Notes under the pieces: model-generated | Seen by the model: the letters and a program-made list of their open reading frames with translations, nothing else | Told to the model about the DNA's origin: nothing | Database searches by the model: none | Shown here: in pieces, positions 1-8,992 of the stretch | Numbering within the stretch: the first letter of the stretch is position 1 | How the letters are laid out: the number at the start of each line of letters is the position of its first letter | Source: Kocuria salsicia | Lineage (GTDB): Bacteria > Actinomycetota > Actinomycetes > Actinomycetales > Micrococcaceae | Direction of reading: 5' to 3' | Length of the DNA stretch: 64,000 nt | Assembly: GCF_007681555.1 (NCBI RefSeq) | Contig: NZ_VELE01000001.1 | Location: forward strand, 806,001-870,000 | Position numbers and translations under genes: made by a program

Positions 1-191
1 CCCTGTTCGGCGCCGTGGGGCAGCCCCATGAGCCGCATCTGCTTCACCGCGCGCGGCGTGAGCCCGTCCCCGCACACCTTCTCCCGCGGGTAGGCGGTCT
101 TCTCGAGCACCGTCACCCGGATCCCCTGGCTCGCGAGCCAGTACGCCGCGGTGGCGCCCGCGGGGCCACCCCCGCTGATCAGAACCTTCAC
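1..191 (-). CDS. Geranylgeranyl reductase family FAD-dependent oxidoreductase (5' end only)
   Basis: Only the first 63 or so residues are present; the gene runs off the left edge. The protein opens with an FAD-binding Rossmann fold (VKVLISGGGPAGATAAYWLA, then a VLEK acidic strand end) followed by PREKVCGDGLTPRAV, the stretch typical of the geranylgeranyl reductase/MenJ group that saturates isoprenoid side chains of menaquinone or other prenyl lipids. I chose the GTG start at 191 because GGAGGA lies about ten bases upstream and the dinucleotide-binding strand begins at once. An in-frame ATG at 278 would add 29 residues with no clear ribosome site. With men genes elsewhere in the window, a role in menaquinone side-chain reduction is reasonable inference; the substrate cannot be read from this fragment. 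Confidence 0.8.
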   Translation of the reverse strand, partial: MKVLISGGGPAGATAAYWLASQGIRVTVLEKTAYPREKVCGDGLTPRAVKQMRLMGLPHGAEQ

Positions 192-470
192 TGCGCCGCA
201 GTCCTCCGCCGTCTCGGGTGCGGGCACCCTCCCGGCGCCCCTCGTGCGCGGCACTGCCGCCGGACGCACGTGCGCCATTGTGCCACCGCCGACGCCGATG
301 CCGCGCCCGACGCCGTCGCCCCCGGGCACCGGCCCCGCGAGGCCCCCGCCCCAGCTCGTCCCGTGGGAGAGGGACGTCATCAACGCGACGACACCGCGGG
401 GTGGGGCGTTCCACAGCGTAAAATCACCACAGGTTCCAGAAGGGGCCGTCCCCTTGACCGAGGAGAACCC

Positions 471-1241
471 ATGTCACCCCTGCGCCGACTCGTTCCCGCG
501 CTCGCCGTCCTCTCCGCCGCTGGTCTGGTGCTGACCGGGTGCGAATCCACCTCGGGAGGCGACGCCCAGGCGAGCGGCGACTCCGGCACGTTCACCGTGT
601 GCGCCAACTCCCCGTACCCGCCGTTCGAGTTCGAGCAGGACGGCAAGGTGGTGGGCTTCGACATGTCCCTGGGGGACGAGATCGCCAAGGACCTCGGCAG
701 GGAGAAGAAGTTCGTGCAGGCCAACTTCGAGACCCTCGAGTCCGGCGCGGCGCTGGACACCGGCCAGTGCGATGCCGCCATCTCCGGGATCACCATCACC
801 GACGCGCGCAAGAAGTCCGTGGACTTCTCCAAGCCGTACTTCAACGACCAGATCGCCCTGCTGACCACCAAGGACTCAGGGATCAAGGGGTTCGACTCCG
901 TGGGGGACAAGACGGTGGGCGTGCAGCAGGCCACCTCCGGCGAGGACTACGCCACGGAGAAGAAGCTGAAGACGCAGCAGTTCGAGGACGTGGAGCTGAT
1001 GTTCCAGTCGCTGGAGTCCGGCGGCGTGCAGGCGGTGTCCGGCAACATCTCCACGCTGTCCAAGCGCGCCGAGTCCAACCCGGACCTGGAGGTGGTCCAG
1101 ACCGTGGACACCAACGAGAACCTGGGCGTGGCCGTGAAGAAGGGCAACACCGAGCTGCTCGACTCCGTCAACAAGACGCTGGACCGCATCACGAGCGACG
1201 GCACCATGGACAAGATGAAGAAGGAGTGGATGGGTCTGTAG
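471..1241 (+). CDS. Amino-acid ABC transporter, substrate-binding lipoprotein
   Basis: A 256-residue family 3 extracellular solute-binding protein that captures a polar amino acid outside the cell for the permease and ATPase encoded next. Residues 1-24 form a lipoprotein signal: two arginines, a hydrophobic run and the lipobox LTGC with Cys24 as the lipidated residue. The mature part starts with the family's FTVCANSPYPPFEF segment, followed by VGFDMSLGDEIAKDLG and an ISGITITDARKKSVDFS core typical of the Gln/Glu/Arg/His-binding group. The ATG at 471 follows GAGGAG and gives the intact signal peptide; an upstream reading frame is not coding. It begins a three-gene operon (43 bases to the permease). 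Which amino acid is bound cannot be decided by eye. Confidence 0.93.
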   Translation: MSPLRRLVPALAVLSAAGLVLTGCESTSGGDAQASGDSGTFTVCANSPYPPFEFEQDGKVVGFDMSLGDEIAKDLGREKKFVQANFETLESGAALDTGQCDAAISGITITDARKKSVDFSKPYFNDQIALLTTKDSGIKGFDSVGDKTVGVQQATSGEDYATEKKLKTQQFEDVELMFQSLESGGVQAVSGNISTLSKRAESNPDLEVVQTVDTNENLGVAVKKGNTELLDSVNKTLDRITSDGTMDKMKKEWMGL

Positions 1242-1283
1242 GCCCCCCTCCCCCATCGCCCGCCCACAGACAGGGAGAAACCC

Positions 1284-2078
1284 ATGTCCATGACCACCCG
1301 GCAGCGCGCGAGGCTGTCGCGGGGCATCCAGTACGCCGTCCTCGTCGTCGTGCTGATCGCACTCGTCGTGCTGGCGGACTGGGATGTCCTCTTACAGCGG
1401 GTCCTGAACCCTGCCGTGGCGATGGACCAGTTCCCCGGCATCATCACGGTGGCACTGAAGAACACGTTGATCTACACGGTGCTCGGCTTCGTGCTGGGCC
1501 TGTCCCTGGGCGTGGTCCTCGCGCTCATGAAGCTCTCCTCCGTGGCGCCCTACCGGTGGATCGCCACCCTGTACATCGAGTTCTTCCGCGGTGTGCCCGC
1601 CCTGCTCGTGTTCCTGGCGCTGGGCTACGGCATCCCGCTGGCCTTCGGGTTCCGCTTCAACCACTACGTGACGGTGATGATCGCGCTCGGTGTGGTCGCG
1701 GCGGCGTACATCGCCGAGTCCCTGCGCGCAGGGTTGCAGGCGGTGCCCCCGGGGCAGTACGAGGCCGCCCGCTCGCTGGGCATGTCCCACACCCGGGCCA
1801 TGGTCACCATCGTGATCCCGCAGGCGCTGCGGATCGTGCTGCCGCCCCTGACCAACGAGGTCATCCTGCTCACCAAGGACTCTTCCCTGGTCTACCTGCT
1901 GGGCATGGGAGTGGAGCAGTACGAGCTCACCAAGTTCGGGCGCGAGGGCATCTCCAGCGCGGGAGCCGGGCTCACCCCGCTCATGGTCGCGGGTGTGTGC
2001 TACCTGATCATCACCGTGCCGCTGGGGCTGCTGTCCCGCCACTTCGAGAACAAGACCGTCCGGGTCAAGAAGTCCTAG
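1284..2078 (+). CDS. Amino-acid ABC transporter permease (HisM/GlnP type)
   Basis: A 264-residue inner-membrane permease of the polar amino acid transport family, with about five membrane segments beginning near residue 14. The ATPase-contacting EAA loop is visible near residue 159 (EAARSLGMS, then PQALRIVLPP), which places this in the His/Glu/Gln/Arg permease group. Start ATG follows AGGGAG. A single permease gene suggests the channel is a homodimer. It sits 43 bases after the binding protein and 8 bases before the ATPase, so the three genes form one transport operon. Confidence 0.93.
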   Translation: MSMTTRQRARLSRGIQYAVLVVVLIALVVLADWDVLLQRVLNPAVAMDQFPGIITVALKNTLIYTVLGFVLGLSLGVVLALMKLSSVAPYRWIATLYIEFFRGVPALLVFLALGYGIPLAFGFRFNHYVTVMIALGVVAAAYIAESLRAGLQAVPPGQYEAARSLGMSHTRAMVTIVIPQALRIVLPPLTNEVILLTKDSSLVYLLGMGVEQYELTKFGREGISSAGAGLTPLMVAGVCYLIITVPLGLLSRHFENKTVRVKKS

Positions 2079-2086
2079 GAGCGCCC

Positions 2087-3055
<969 letters not shown>

Positions 3056-3061
3056 CATCTC

Positions 3062-3110
3062 AGGCACGAAATGACCGCCTGACCTGAGGTCCAGCGGTCA
3101 TTTCGTGCCT
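3062..3110. terminator. Bidirectional terminator between ABC operon and SDR gene
   Basis: Perfect 17-bp inverted repeat (3062-3078 with 3094-3110, arms AGGCACGAAATGACCGC and its complement) around a 15-base loop. It lies 6 bases after the ABC operon stop and before the converging SDR stop at 3155, so it can serve both strands. No long T tract is present, as is common for actinobacterial terminators. Confidence 0.8.
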
Positions 3111-3154
3111 CAGCGGTTGGCGACCCGGCTGGGCGGCCCGCCAGGGGCTCGGCG

Positions 3155-3898
3155 TCAGCGGGTCTTCATCCCCGAGGGGCGCACCGTGATGACCTCCACC
3201 TCCGCGTCCCGGGTGGCGTCCACGGCCAGGCGCACCGCGGCGGCGATCTGCTCCGGACGGATCCAGTCCTCCGGGTGGTACTCCTCGCCCATGTACTCGT
3301 GCAGCTCGGCCTGCATGTCCGTGGCCACGCGCCCCGGGTGGACCGAGGTGACGCGCACCCCTTGGACCCGCTCCTCCTCACGCAGGGCGTCCGTGAAGGC
3401 CCGCAGCGCGAACTTCGTGCCGGAGTACAGCGCGGACGACGCGCGGGACACGAACCCCGAGCCGGAGTTGATGGCCACCACGTCCCCCCGGGCCTCGCGC
3501 AGCTGCGGGAGCACCAGGCGGGTCAGCTGCGCCACGGAGATCACGTTCACGTCGAAGATCTGCTCCCACATCTCGCGCGGGGCGTCCGCCACGAGGGACT
3601 GCGGGGCGATGCCCGCCGAGTGGACGAGCACGTCCAGACCGGGGAACTCCTCGCGCAGGGGCGCCCAGGCGGCCTCGACCTGCTCGTCGTCGGTCACGTC
3701 CGCGACGAAGGCTCGCGTCCCGGGTCCCACTCCGGCGAGCTCGTCCCGCACGCGCTGGATGCCCTGCGCCGAGCGCCCGCCCACGAACACCACGTGGTCC
3801 CGCGCGAGGTCCTGCGCCACGGCACGCCCGATCCCCCGGGTGGCCCCCGTGACGAGAGCCGTGCGGGCGGTTGCTGTCTGTGCGCTCTGATCAGTCAT
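3155..3898 (-). CDS. SDR family NAD(P)-dependent oxidoreductase
   Basis: A 247-residue classical short-chain dehydrogenase. The cofactor motif TGATRGIG is at residues 17-24, the stabilising NAG-equivalent reads HSAG, the catalytic serine is in INSGSG (Ser145/147) and the YxxxK pair is Tyr158-Lys162 (YSGTK). The C-terminal half carries SVHPGRVATDMQ, usual for broad-specificity SDRs. The substrate is not predictable. Although it lies 46 bases downstream of menD on the same strand, a -10-like TAGCAT (3905-3910) sits exactly six bases upstream of the ATG with no Shine-Dalgarno sequence, so it probably has its own promoter and a leaderless message. Confidence 0.9.
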   Translation of the reverse strand: MTDQSAQTATARTALVTGATRGIGRAVAQDLARDHVVFVGGRSAQGIQRVRDELAGVGPGTRAFVADVTDDEQVEAAWAPLREEFPGLDVLVHSAGIAPQSLVADAPREMWEQIFDVNVISVAQLTRLVLPQLREARGDVVAINSGSGFVSRASSALYSGTKFALRAFTDALREEERVQGVRVTSVHPGRVATDMQAELHEYMGEEYHPEDWIRPEQIAAAVRLAVDATRDAEVEVITVRPSGMKTR

Positions 3899-3944
3899 GC
3901 CGTCATGCTAGCGAGCCGCGGTACGCTCCGCAGGGGCCGGCGTG

Positions 3945-5891
3945 TCACCGCCCGGCCAGGAACTCCTCCACCGCGCGGGCACCCACCTCGTGGGCGGCCA
4001 GGTTGAACTCGCGCAGCGTCTCGCGCTCGAGCGGGACCTCCACCACGCGGCGTCCCACCACGGGGGCGGCCAGGGCCGCGGTCAGCTCGATTGCGCTGTC
4101 CGCCCGCACGTACTCCACGCCGTGCGCCGCGCACAGCTCCGCGATCGAGACGCTGTGCGCCGTGCCGAAGAACCGCTCCACGGTGGCCGCGTAGCGCTGA
4201 TCCTGCCCCACGGCCCCGTGCTCGAGGGTCTGGAAGATGCCGCCCCCGGCGTCGTTGACCACCACCACGTGCAGGTCCGGCACGCGCTCCCCGGTTCCCA
4301 GCAGCAGCCCGCCGGAGTCGTGCAGGAACGTGAGGTCCCCCATCACCGCGCGCACGGGGCGCCCCGTTCCGAGAGCCACGCCGTGAGCGGTGGCCAGCGT
4401 GCCGTCGATCCCGGCGACGCCGCGGTTCGCCACCACGGGCAGCGGAGCCTGCGCGCGGGCCACGAGGTCGAGGTCCCGCACGACGGTCGAGGAGCCCACC
4501 ACGAGCACCGAGCCGTCCTCGCAGCTCGCGTCCCACACCGCGCGGGCCACGTGCAGCCGGGTGAGCCCGGGGCGCGAGTCCGCGTGGCGCAGCACCGCCG
4601 CGTCGGCCACCGCACCAGCTGCCTGCCAGGTCTCCAGCCAGCCGTCCTCAGCGGGCCCGACGACGCCCGCGGCCTCCGCGAAGCCGGCCACCTCCTGCTC
4701 GGGGCGGCGGCCACGGTCGAACCAGGGCACCGGCTCCGGGCGCACCGCGACCACGCTGACGTCCGGGCGGCGCAGCAGGGCCGAGACCGTGCGGCTGAGC
4801 GTGGGTCTGCCCACCAGGACCACGGAGTCCACCCGGGCGCCCAGCGAGGAGGCTAGCAGGCTCTCGTAGGAGGCGATCGCCGCGTCACCGGTGCGGGCGT
4901 TGGAGGACGGTTCCGCGAGCAGGGGAAGTCCGTGGGCCTGGGCGAAGCGCGCGGTGGCGGCCCCGGCGCCGTCGCCCGCGAGGACCACGGGGTGGGACGA
5001 TCCCGGGCGGGCACGCACTGTGCTCGCGGGGACCGGGAGAGTGCCCTCGGACCGCGTCGCGTCGTCGGGAGCCGAGGGGCCACCCGGGGTCATCGTGTAC
5101 CGGGACAGCGGTGTGCCGTGCGGGGTACCGGCCGCATCCTGGCACGCGAGGTGTGGTGTCGGCGTCCGGTCCGGGGCCGGGGCGGCGTCCGGGGTGAGGA
5201 AGGGCTCGTCGAGCACGGACCACGAGTGGGCGATCCGCGCGGGCGGTTCTTCTGCGCGCGCGCGCTCCACCTCCTCGGCAAGCGCGCGGGCCCAGGTGTG
5301 CAGGTGGCGGTGGTCGTCGTCGGAGACCGGATGCAGGGGGTCGCGCAGCGCGACGTTGACGTGGACCGGGCCGGGCGGCGTCGCGTCGCTGCCGTGCAGG
5401 GCGTCGAGCACAGGGGTGAGAAAGGACTCCGCGTCAGCACGCTGCTCGGCCTCGCCCAGGCCGGGATCCCGCACGGGCAGCAGGTCCACCGCCGCGCGCG
5501 CGAAGTTCTCGAAGATCCCCGGCTGCCGGGTGGTCTGGTTGGCGCCGGTACCGCGCAGCTCCGGGGGCCGGTCCGCGCTGAGCACAACCACGGGCACCCC
5601 GGCGTGGGAGGCCTCCATGACGGCGGGCAGCAGCTCCCCCACGGCGGTTCCGCTCGTGGTGACGACGGCGCACGGCAACCCCGTGGAGCGCGCGATCCCG
5701 AGGGCGGTGAACCCGGCGTCCCGTTCGTCGATCCGCACGTGGACGCTGAGCGCCCCGCTCGCGTGGGCGGCCGCCGCGGCGTACGCGAGCGGCGCCGAGC
5801 GCGAACCCGGTGCGACCACCAGGTGCGCCATCCCGCGCAGCACGAGGGCGCGCAGGACGGTGGTGGCCGTGACGAGACTGGGGGTGATCAC
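3945..5891 (-). CDS. menD: 2-succinyl-5-enolpyruvyl-6-hydroxy-3-cyclohexene-1-carboxylate synthase (MenD)
   Basis: ThDP-dependent enzyme of menaquinone synthesis that joins isochorismate and 2-oxoglutarate with loss of CO2. The PYR domain starts with VTATTVLRALVLRG and VVAPGSRSAPLAYAA; the C-terminal PP domain has GIDGTLATAHG, the diphosphate/Mg loop GDLTFLHD and NDAGGGIFQ. At 648 residues it is longer than E. coli MenD (about 556). The excess is a Pro/Thr/Ala-rich insert of roughly 70 residues near residue 270, between the PYR and middle domains. The GTG at 5891 places VITPSL at the N terminus, and a TACCCT -10 (5898-5903) lies six bases upstream, implying a leaderless mRNA. menC, menB, menE and menA are elsewhere in the window. 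Confidence 0.92.
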   Translation of the reverse strand: MITPSLVTATTVLRALVLRGMAHLVVAPGSRSAPLAYAAAAAHASGALSVHVRIDERDAGFTALGIARSTGLPCAVVTTSGTAVGELLPAVMEASHAGVPVVVLSADRPPELRGTGANQTTRQPGIFENFARAAVDLLPVRDPGLGEAEQRADAESFLTPVLDALHGSDATPPGPVHVNVALRDPLHPVSDDDHRHLHTWARALAEEVERARAEEPPARIAHSWSVLDEPFLTPDAAPAPDRTPTPHLACQDAAGTPHGTPLSRYTMTPGGPSAPDDATRSEGTLPVPASTVRARPGSSHPVVLAGDGAGAATARFAQAHGLPLLAEPSSNARTGDAAIASYESLLASSLGARVDSVVLVGRPTLSRTVSALLRRPDVSVVAVRPEPVPWFDRGRRPEQEVAGFAEAAGVVGPAEDGWLETWQAAGAVADAAVLRHADSRPGLTRLHVARAVWDASCEDGSVLVVGSSTVVRDLDLVARAQAPLPVVANRGVAGIDGTLATAHGVALGTGRPVRAVMGDLTFLHDSGGLLLGTGERVPDLHVVVVNDAGGGIFQTLEHGAVGQDQRYAATVERFFGTAHSVSIAELCAAHGVEYVRADSAIELTAALAAPVVGRRVVEVPLERETLREFNLAAHEVGARAVEEFLAGR

Positions 5892-5897
5892 CCTGAG

Positions 5898-5903
5898 AGG
5901 GTA
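5898..5903 (-). promoter_or_regulatory. -10 element placing the menD transcript start at its GTG
   Basis: On the minus strand TACCCT is followed by six bases and then the menD GTG (5889-5891). No Shine-Dalgarno sequence is present, so transcription and translation probably start at the same base. The same TACCCT plus six-base arrangement precedes menC (14419-14424). Confidence 0.5.
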
Positions 5904-5979
5904 CCGAGTTCCGCCGACACCCACGCGCACGGGCAGGCGGTGGCCCGTGCGGCTGCGGCCTGCCCCGCGGGGTTTCCCC

Positions 5980-7320
5980 TTAGATGGCCCACTCCCCGGC
6001 GTCTGCACGCAGGTTGCCGAGCACCCCCGGGGTGGCCACACTGTCGTCCTGGACCATGCCCGCGGCCTGGGTGCGCCCCGACTGCGGGTCGATCAGCAGG
6101 AACGACCCCAGGGCGTGCGACTGCGTGTAGGCGGCGGTGAACAGCGGCTCCGCCACACGGATGCTCACGCGGCCGATGTCGTTGAGCTCGAACTCGTCCA
6201 CGGACTCCGCGGCGAGACTCTCCAGGTTCAGCCGGCCGTCCAGCGAGCCCACGATCCCGCGGACCACGCGCGTGGTGTGCTTGAGCAGCACGCGCTGGCC
6301 CTCCCGGAGGGGCTTCTCGTCATCGAGCCAGCACACCACGGCCTCCACGGTCTTGGAGCCCGACGGCGCGCCGGCGGGTTCCGCGATCAGGTCACCGCGG
6401 GTGATGTCGATCTGGTCTGCGAGGCTCAGGGTGACGGACTCCCCGGCGACGGCGCGCTCGGCCGGTTCCCCGGCGACGTCGAGCCGGGTGACCGTGGTCC
6501 TGCGCCCGGCGGGCTGCACCGTGACCTCGTCACCGACTGCAACGGACCCGGAGGCGACCTGCCCGGCGTAGCCGCGGTAGTCGGTGAACTCGGGCGAGAC
6601 CGCTGCGGACTGCGGGCGGATGACCGTCTGCACGGGCAGCGCGAAGTGCTCCGCCTGGGTGAGCTCGGAGGAGTCCGGGAGGTTCTCGAGCCAGCCCAGC
6701 AGGGACGGGCCCGTGTACCAGGGGGTGCTCTCCGAGGGCTCCACCACGTTGTCCCCGCGAAGTGCGGAGACGGGAATGGTCTGCAGGTCAAGCACACCGA
6801 GCTCGTCCGCGAGCGCGTGCAGGTCCCGGTCCAGCGCCTCGAAGGCACCGTGGGCGTCGTCGACCAGGTCGATCTTGTTGACCGCCACGATCAGGTGCGG
6901 CACGCCCAGCAGCGCGGCGACCGCGAGGTGACGCCGGGTCTGCTCCACGATCCCGTGCACCACGTCCACGAGCACGATCAGCGCGTCCGCGGTGGAGGCA
7001 CCGGTGACCGTGTTGCGGGTGTACTGCACGTGGCCGGGGCAGTCGGCCAGGATGAAGCTGCGGGCGGGGGTGGCGAAGTAGCGGTAGGCCACGTCGATCG
7101 TGATGCCCTGCTCGCGCTCGGCCCGCAGCCCGTCCGTCAGCAGCGCGAGGTCCGCGGAGTCCAGGCCCCGGGACTGGCTCACGCGCTCGATGGCCTCGAG
7201 CTGGTCCACCAGGATGTTCTTGGTGTCGTGCAGCAGCCGCCCCACCAGGGTGGACTTGCCGTCGTCCACGCTCCCGGCCGTGGCGATCCGCAGCAGGCTT
7301 GCCGTGTTCTCGGTGCTCAT
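5980..7320 (-). CDS. cysN: Sulfate adenylyltransferase subunit 1 (CysN, GTPase)
   Basis: GTPase subunit of ATP sulfurylase, which with CysD activates sulfate to adenosine 5'-phosphosulfate. The G1 loop GSVDDGKST is at residues 16-24, switch II reads ADCPGHVQY and G4 is NKID, followed by EF-Tu-like beta-barrel domains. At 446 residues it corresponds to CysN alone, without the C-terminal APS kinase found in CysNC fusions. That fits the APS-reductase-like CysH in the same operon, which would bypass PAPS. The ATG at 7320 lies two bases beyond the cysD stop (7323), so translation is probably coupled. Confidence 0.95.
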   Translation of the reverse strand: MSTENTASLLRIATAGSVDDGKSTLVGRLLHDTKNILVDQLEAIERVSQSRGLDSADLALLTDGLRAEREQGITIDVAYRYFATPARSFILADCPGHVQYTRNTVTGASTADALIVLVDVVHGIVEQTRRHLAVAALLGVPHLIVAVNKIDLVDDAHGAFEALDRDLHALADELGVLDLQTIPVSALRGDNVVEPSESTPWYTGPSLLGWLENLPDSSELTQAEHFALPVQTVIRPQSAAVSPEFTDYRGYAGQVASGSVAVGDEVTVQPAGRRTTVTRLDVAGEPAERAVAGESVTLSLADQIDITRGDLIAEPAGAPSGSKTVEAVVCWLDDEKPLREGQRVLLKHTTRVVRGIVGSLDGRLNLESLAAESVDEFELNDIGRVSIRVAEPLFTAAYTQSHALGSFLLIDPQSGRTQAAGMVQDDSVATPGVLGNLRADAGEWAI

Positions 7321-7322
7321 CT

Positions 7323-8258
7323 CTAGAAGTAGCCCTCTCGCTTGCGGTCCTCCATGGCGGCCTCGGACACGCGGTCGTCCGCACGGGTGGCGCCTCTTTC
7401 GGTGAGCGTGCTGGTCATGACCTCGGCCAGCACGTCCTGCGCGGTGGCAGCCGGGGACTCGACGGCGCCCGTGCAGCTCATGTCCCCCACGGTGCGGTAG
7501 CGCACAGTACGGGTCTCCACGCTCTCGCCCTCGCGCGGGCCCACGTGCTCCCCCACGGCCAGCCACATGCCGTCACGGCTGAGCACGTCCCGCTCGTGCG
7601 CGTAGTAGAGGGAGGGCAGGTCGATGCCCTTCTCCGTGATGTAGGACCAGATGTCCAGCTCGGTCCAGTTCGACAGCGGGAACACCCGCACGTGCTCCCC
7701 CGGGCGGTGCCGCGTGTTGTACAGGCTCCACAGCTCCGGGCGCTGGTTGCGCGGGTCCCACTGGCCGAACTCGTCCCGCAGACTGATGATCCGCTCCTTG
7801 GCGCGGGCCTTCTCCTCGTCGCGCCGGGCGCCGCCGTAGACGACGTCGTGGCGTCCCTCGGTGATCGCGTCCAGCAGGGGCACGGTCTGCAGCTGGTTGC
7901 GGGTACGGTCCGGGCGCTCGGCCAGCCGGCCGTCGTCGATGTAGTCCTGAACGCTCGCGACCTTCAGGCGGATGTGCAGCCGCTCCACCGTCCGGTCCCG
8001 GAAGTCCAGGACCTCCGGGAAGTTGTGCCCGGTGTCCACGTGCAGCACGGGGAACGGGATGGGCGCCGGCCAGAAGGCCTTGGCGGCCAGGTGCAGCATG
8101 ACCACCGAGTCCTTGCCACCGGAGAACAGCAGCACGGGGCGCTCGCCCTCGGACGCAGTCTCGCGGAAGATGTGGATGGACTCGGCCTCCAGGCGCTGCA
8201 GCTGGCTCAGTGTCACGGCGGAGGGTGTGCTCCGGGTCAGGGGGCTCGTGGTGCTCAC
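7323..8258 (-). CDS. cysD: Sulfate adenylyltransferase subunit 2 (CysD)
   Basis: Catalytic PP-loop subunit of the heterodimeric ATP sulfurylase, about 311 residues, near the E. coli length of 302. The PP-loop LFSGGKDSVV is near residue 40, and the protein ends with the expected MEDRKREGYF. I used the GTG at 8258, whose first bases overlap the cysH stop (GTGA). An ATG at 8273 would add five residues, and neither has a strong ribosome site. It lies between cysH and cysN in a tightly packed leftward operon. Confidence 0.94.
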   Translation of the reverse strand: MSTTSPLTRSTPSAVTLSQLQRLEAESIHIFRETASEGERPVLLFSGGKDSVVMLHLAAKAFWPAPIPFPVLHVDTGHNFPEVLDFRDRTVERLHIRLKVASVQDYIDDGRLAERPDRTRNQLQTVPLLDAITEGRHDVVYGGARRDEEKARAKERIISLRDEFGQWDPRNQRPELWSLYNTRHRPGEHVRVFPLSNWTELDIWSYITEKGIDLPSLYYAHERDVLSRDGMWLAVGEHVGPREGESVETRTVRYRTVGDMSCTGAVESPAATAQDVLAEVMTSTLTERGATRADDRVSEAAMEDRKREGYF

Positions 8259-8992
8259 AGGTGGATCCCGCATTCTGTCTTGCCCACACCGGACCAGCGT
8301 CCGGCGCGGGGGTCTTCCCCGGGGGCGACCTTGCGCGTGCACGGGGCGCACCCGATGGACGGGTAGCCCTGGCTCAGCAGCGGGTTGACCACCACCAGGT
8401 TCTCCTCGGCGTACTGGACCACGTGGTCGAAGCTCCAGTCCACGATGGCGTTGATCTTGACCATCTGGTGGTGCTCGTCCCACTCCACGGGCGCGGCGTT
8501 GGCACGGTGCGGCGTCTCCTCGCGGCGCAGCCCGGTCACCCACGCCTCGTAGCCCCCCAGGGCCTTGTCCAGCGGGGCGACCTTGCGGATCCCGCAGCAC
8601 AGCCCCGGATCGCGGTCGTGCAGCTTGGCGCCGTACTGCGCGTCCTGCTCGGCCACGGTGATCTCCGGCAGCAGGGTCCGCACTTTCACGGGCCAGTCCC
8701 GCGCGAAGTCGTCCCGGGTCTGCAGGGTCTCGGGGAAGTGGTAGCCGGTCTCCAGGAACAGCACGTCCACGCCCTTGAGGTGGGTGCTGACCAGGGCGGG
8801 GACCACGGTGTCCGAGGCCATCGAGCAGGCCACCGCGAGCTTCTTCCCAAAGGTCTCGGCGGCCCACGCGAGCACCTCGTCCGGGTCCGCGTCGCGCTCG
8901 CCGAAGCGTTGCTGCGCCTCCTCTACGAGCGCCTTCAGCTCCTCGGTGGAACGGGTGCGCCCGGGGGACGTCGTCGTGTCTGTGGTTGTCAT
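8255..8992 (-). CDS. cysH: Phosphoadenylyl/adenylyl-sulfate reductase (CysH)
   Basis: Reduces activated sulfate to sulfite. The 245-residue protein has a PP-loop-like CSMASDTVV, the LETGYHFPET strand, and two cysteine pairs (CCG near residue 132, CAPC near residue 217) that in the APS-reductase subgroup bind a [4Fe-4S] cluster. It ends with ECGIHL, carrying the catalytic cysteine. The paired cysteines suggest APS rather than PAPS as substrate, in keeping with the lack of an APS kinase gene here. The start overlaps the sir stop by four bases (ATGA) and the stop overlaps the cysD start. Confidence 0.94.
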   Translation of the reverse strand: MTTTDTTTSPGRTRSTEELKALVEEAQQRFGERDADPDEVLAWAAETFGKKLAVACSMASDTVVPALVSTHLKGVDVLFLETGYHFPETLQTRDDFARDWPVKVRTLLPEITVAEQDAQYGAKLHDRDPGLCCGIRKVAPLDKALGGYEAWVTGLRREETPHRANAAPVEWDEHHQMVKINAIVDWSFDHVVQYAEENLVVVNPLLSQGYPSIGCAPCTRKVAPGEDPRAGRWSGVGKTECGIHL

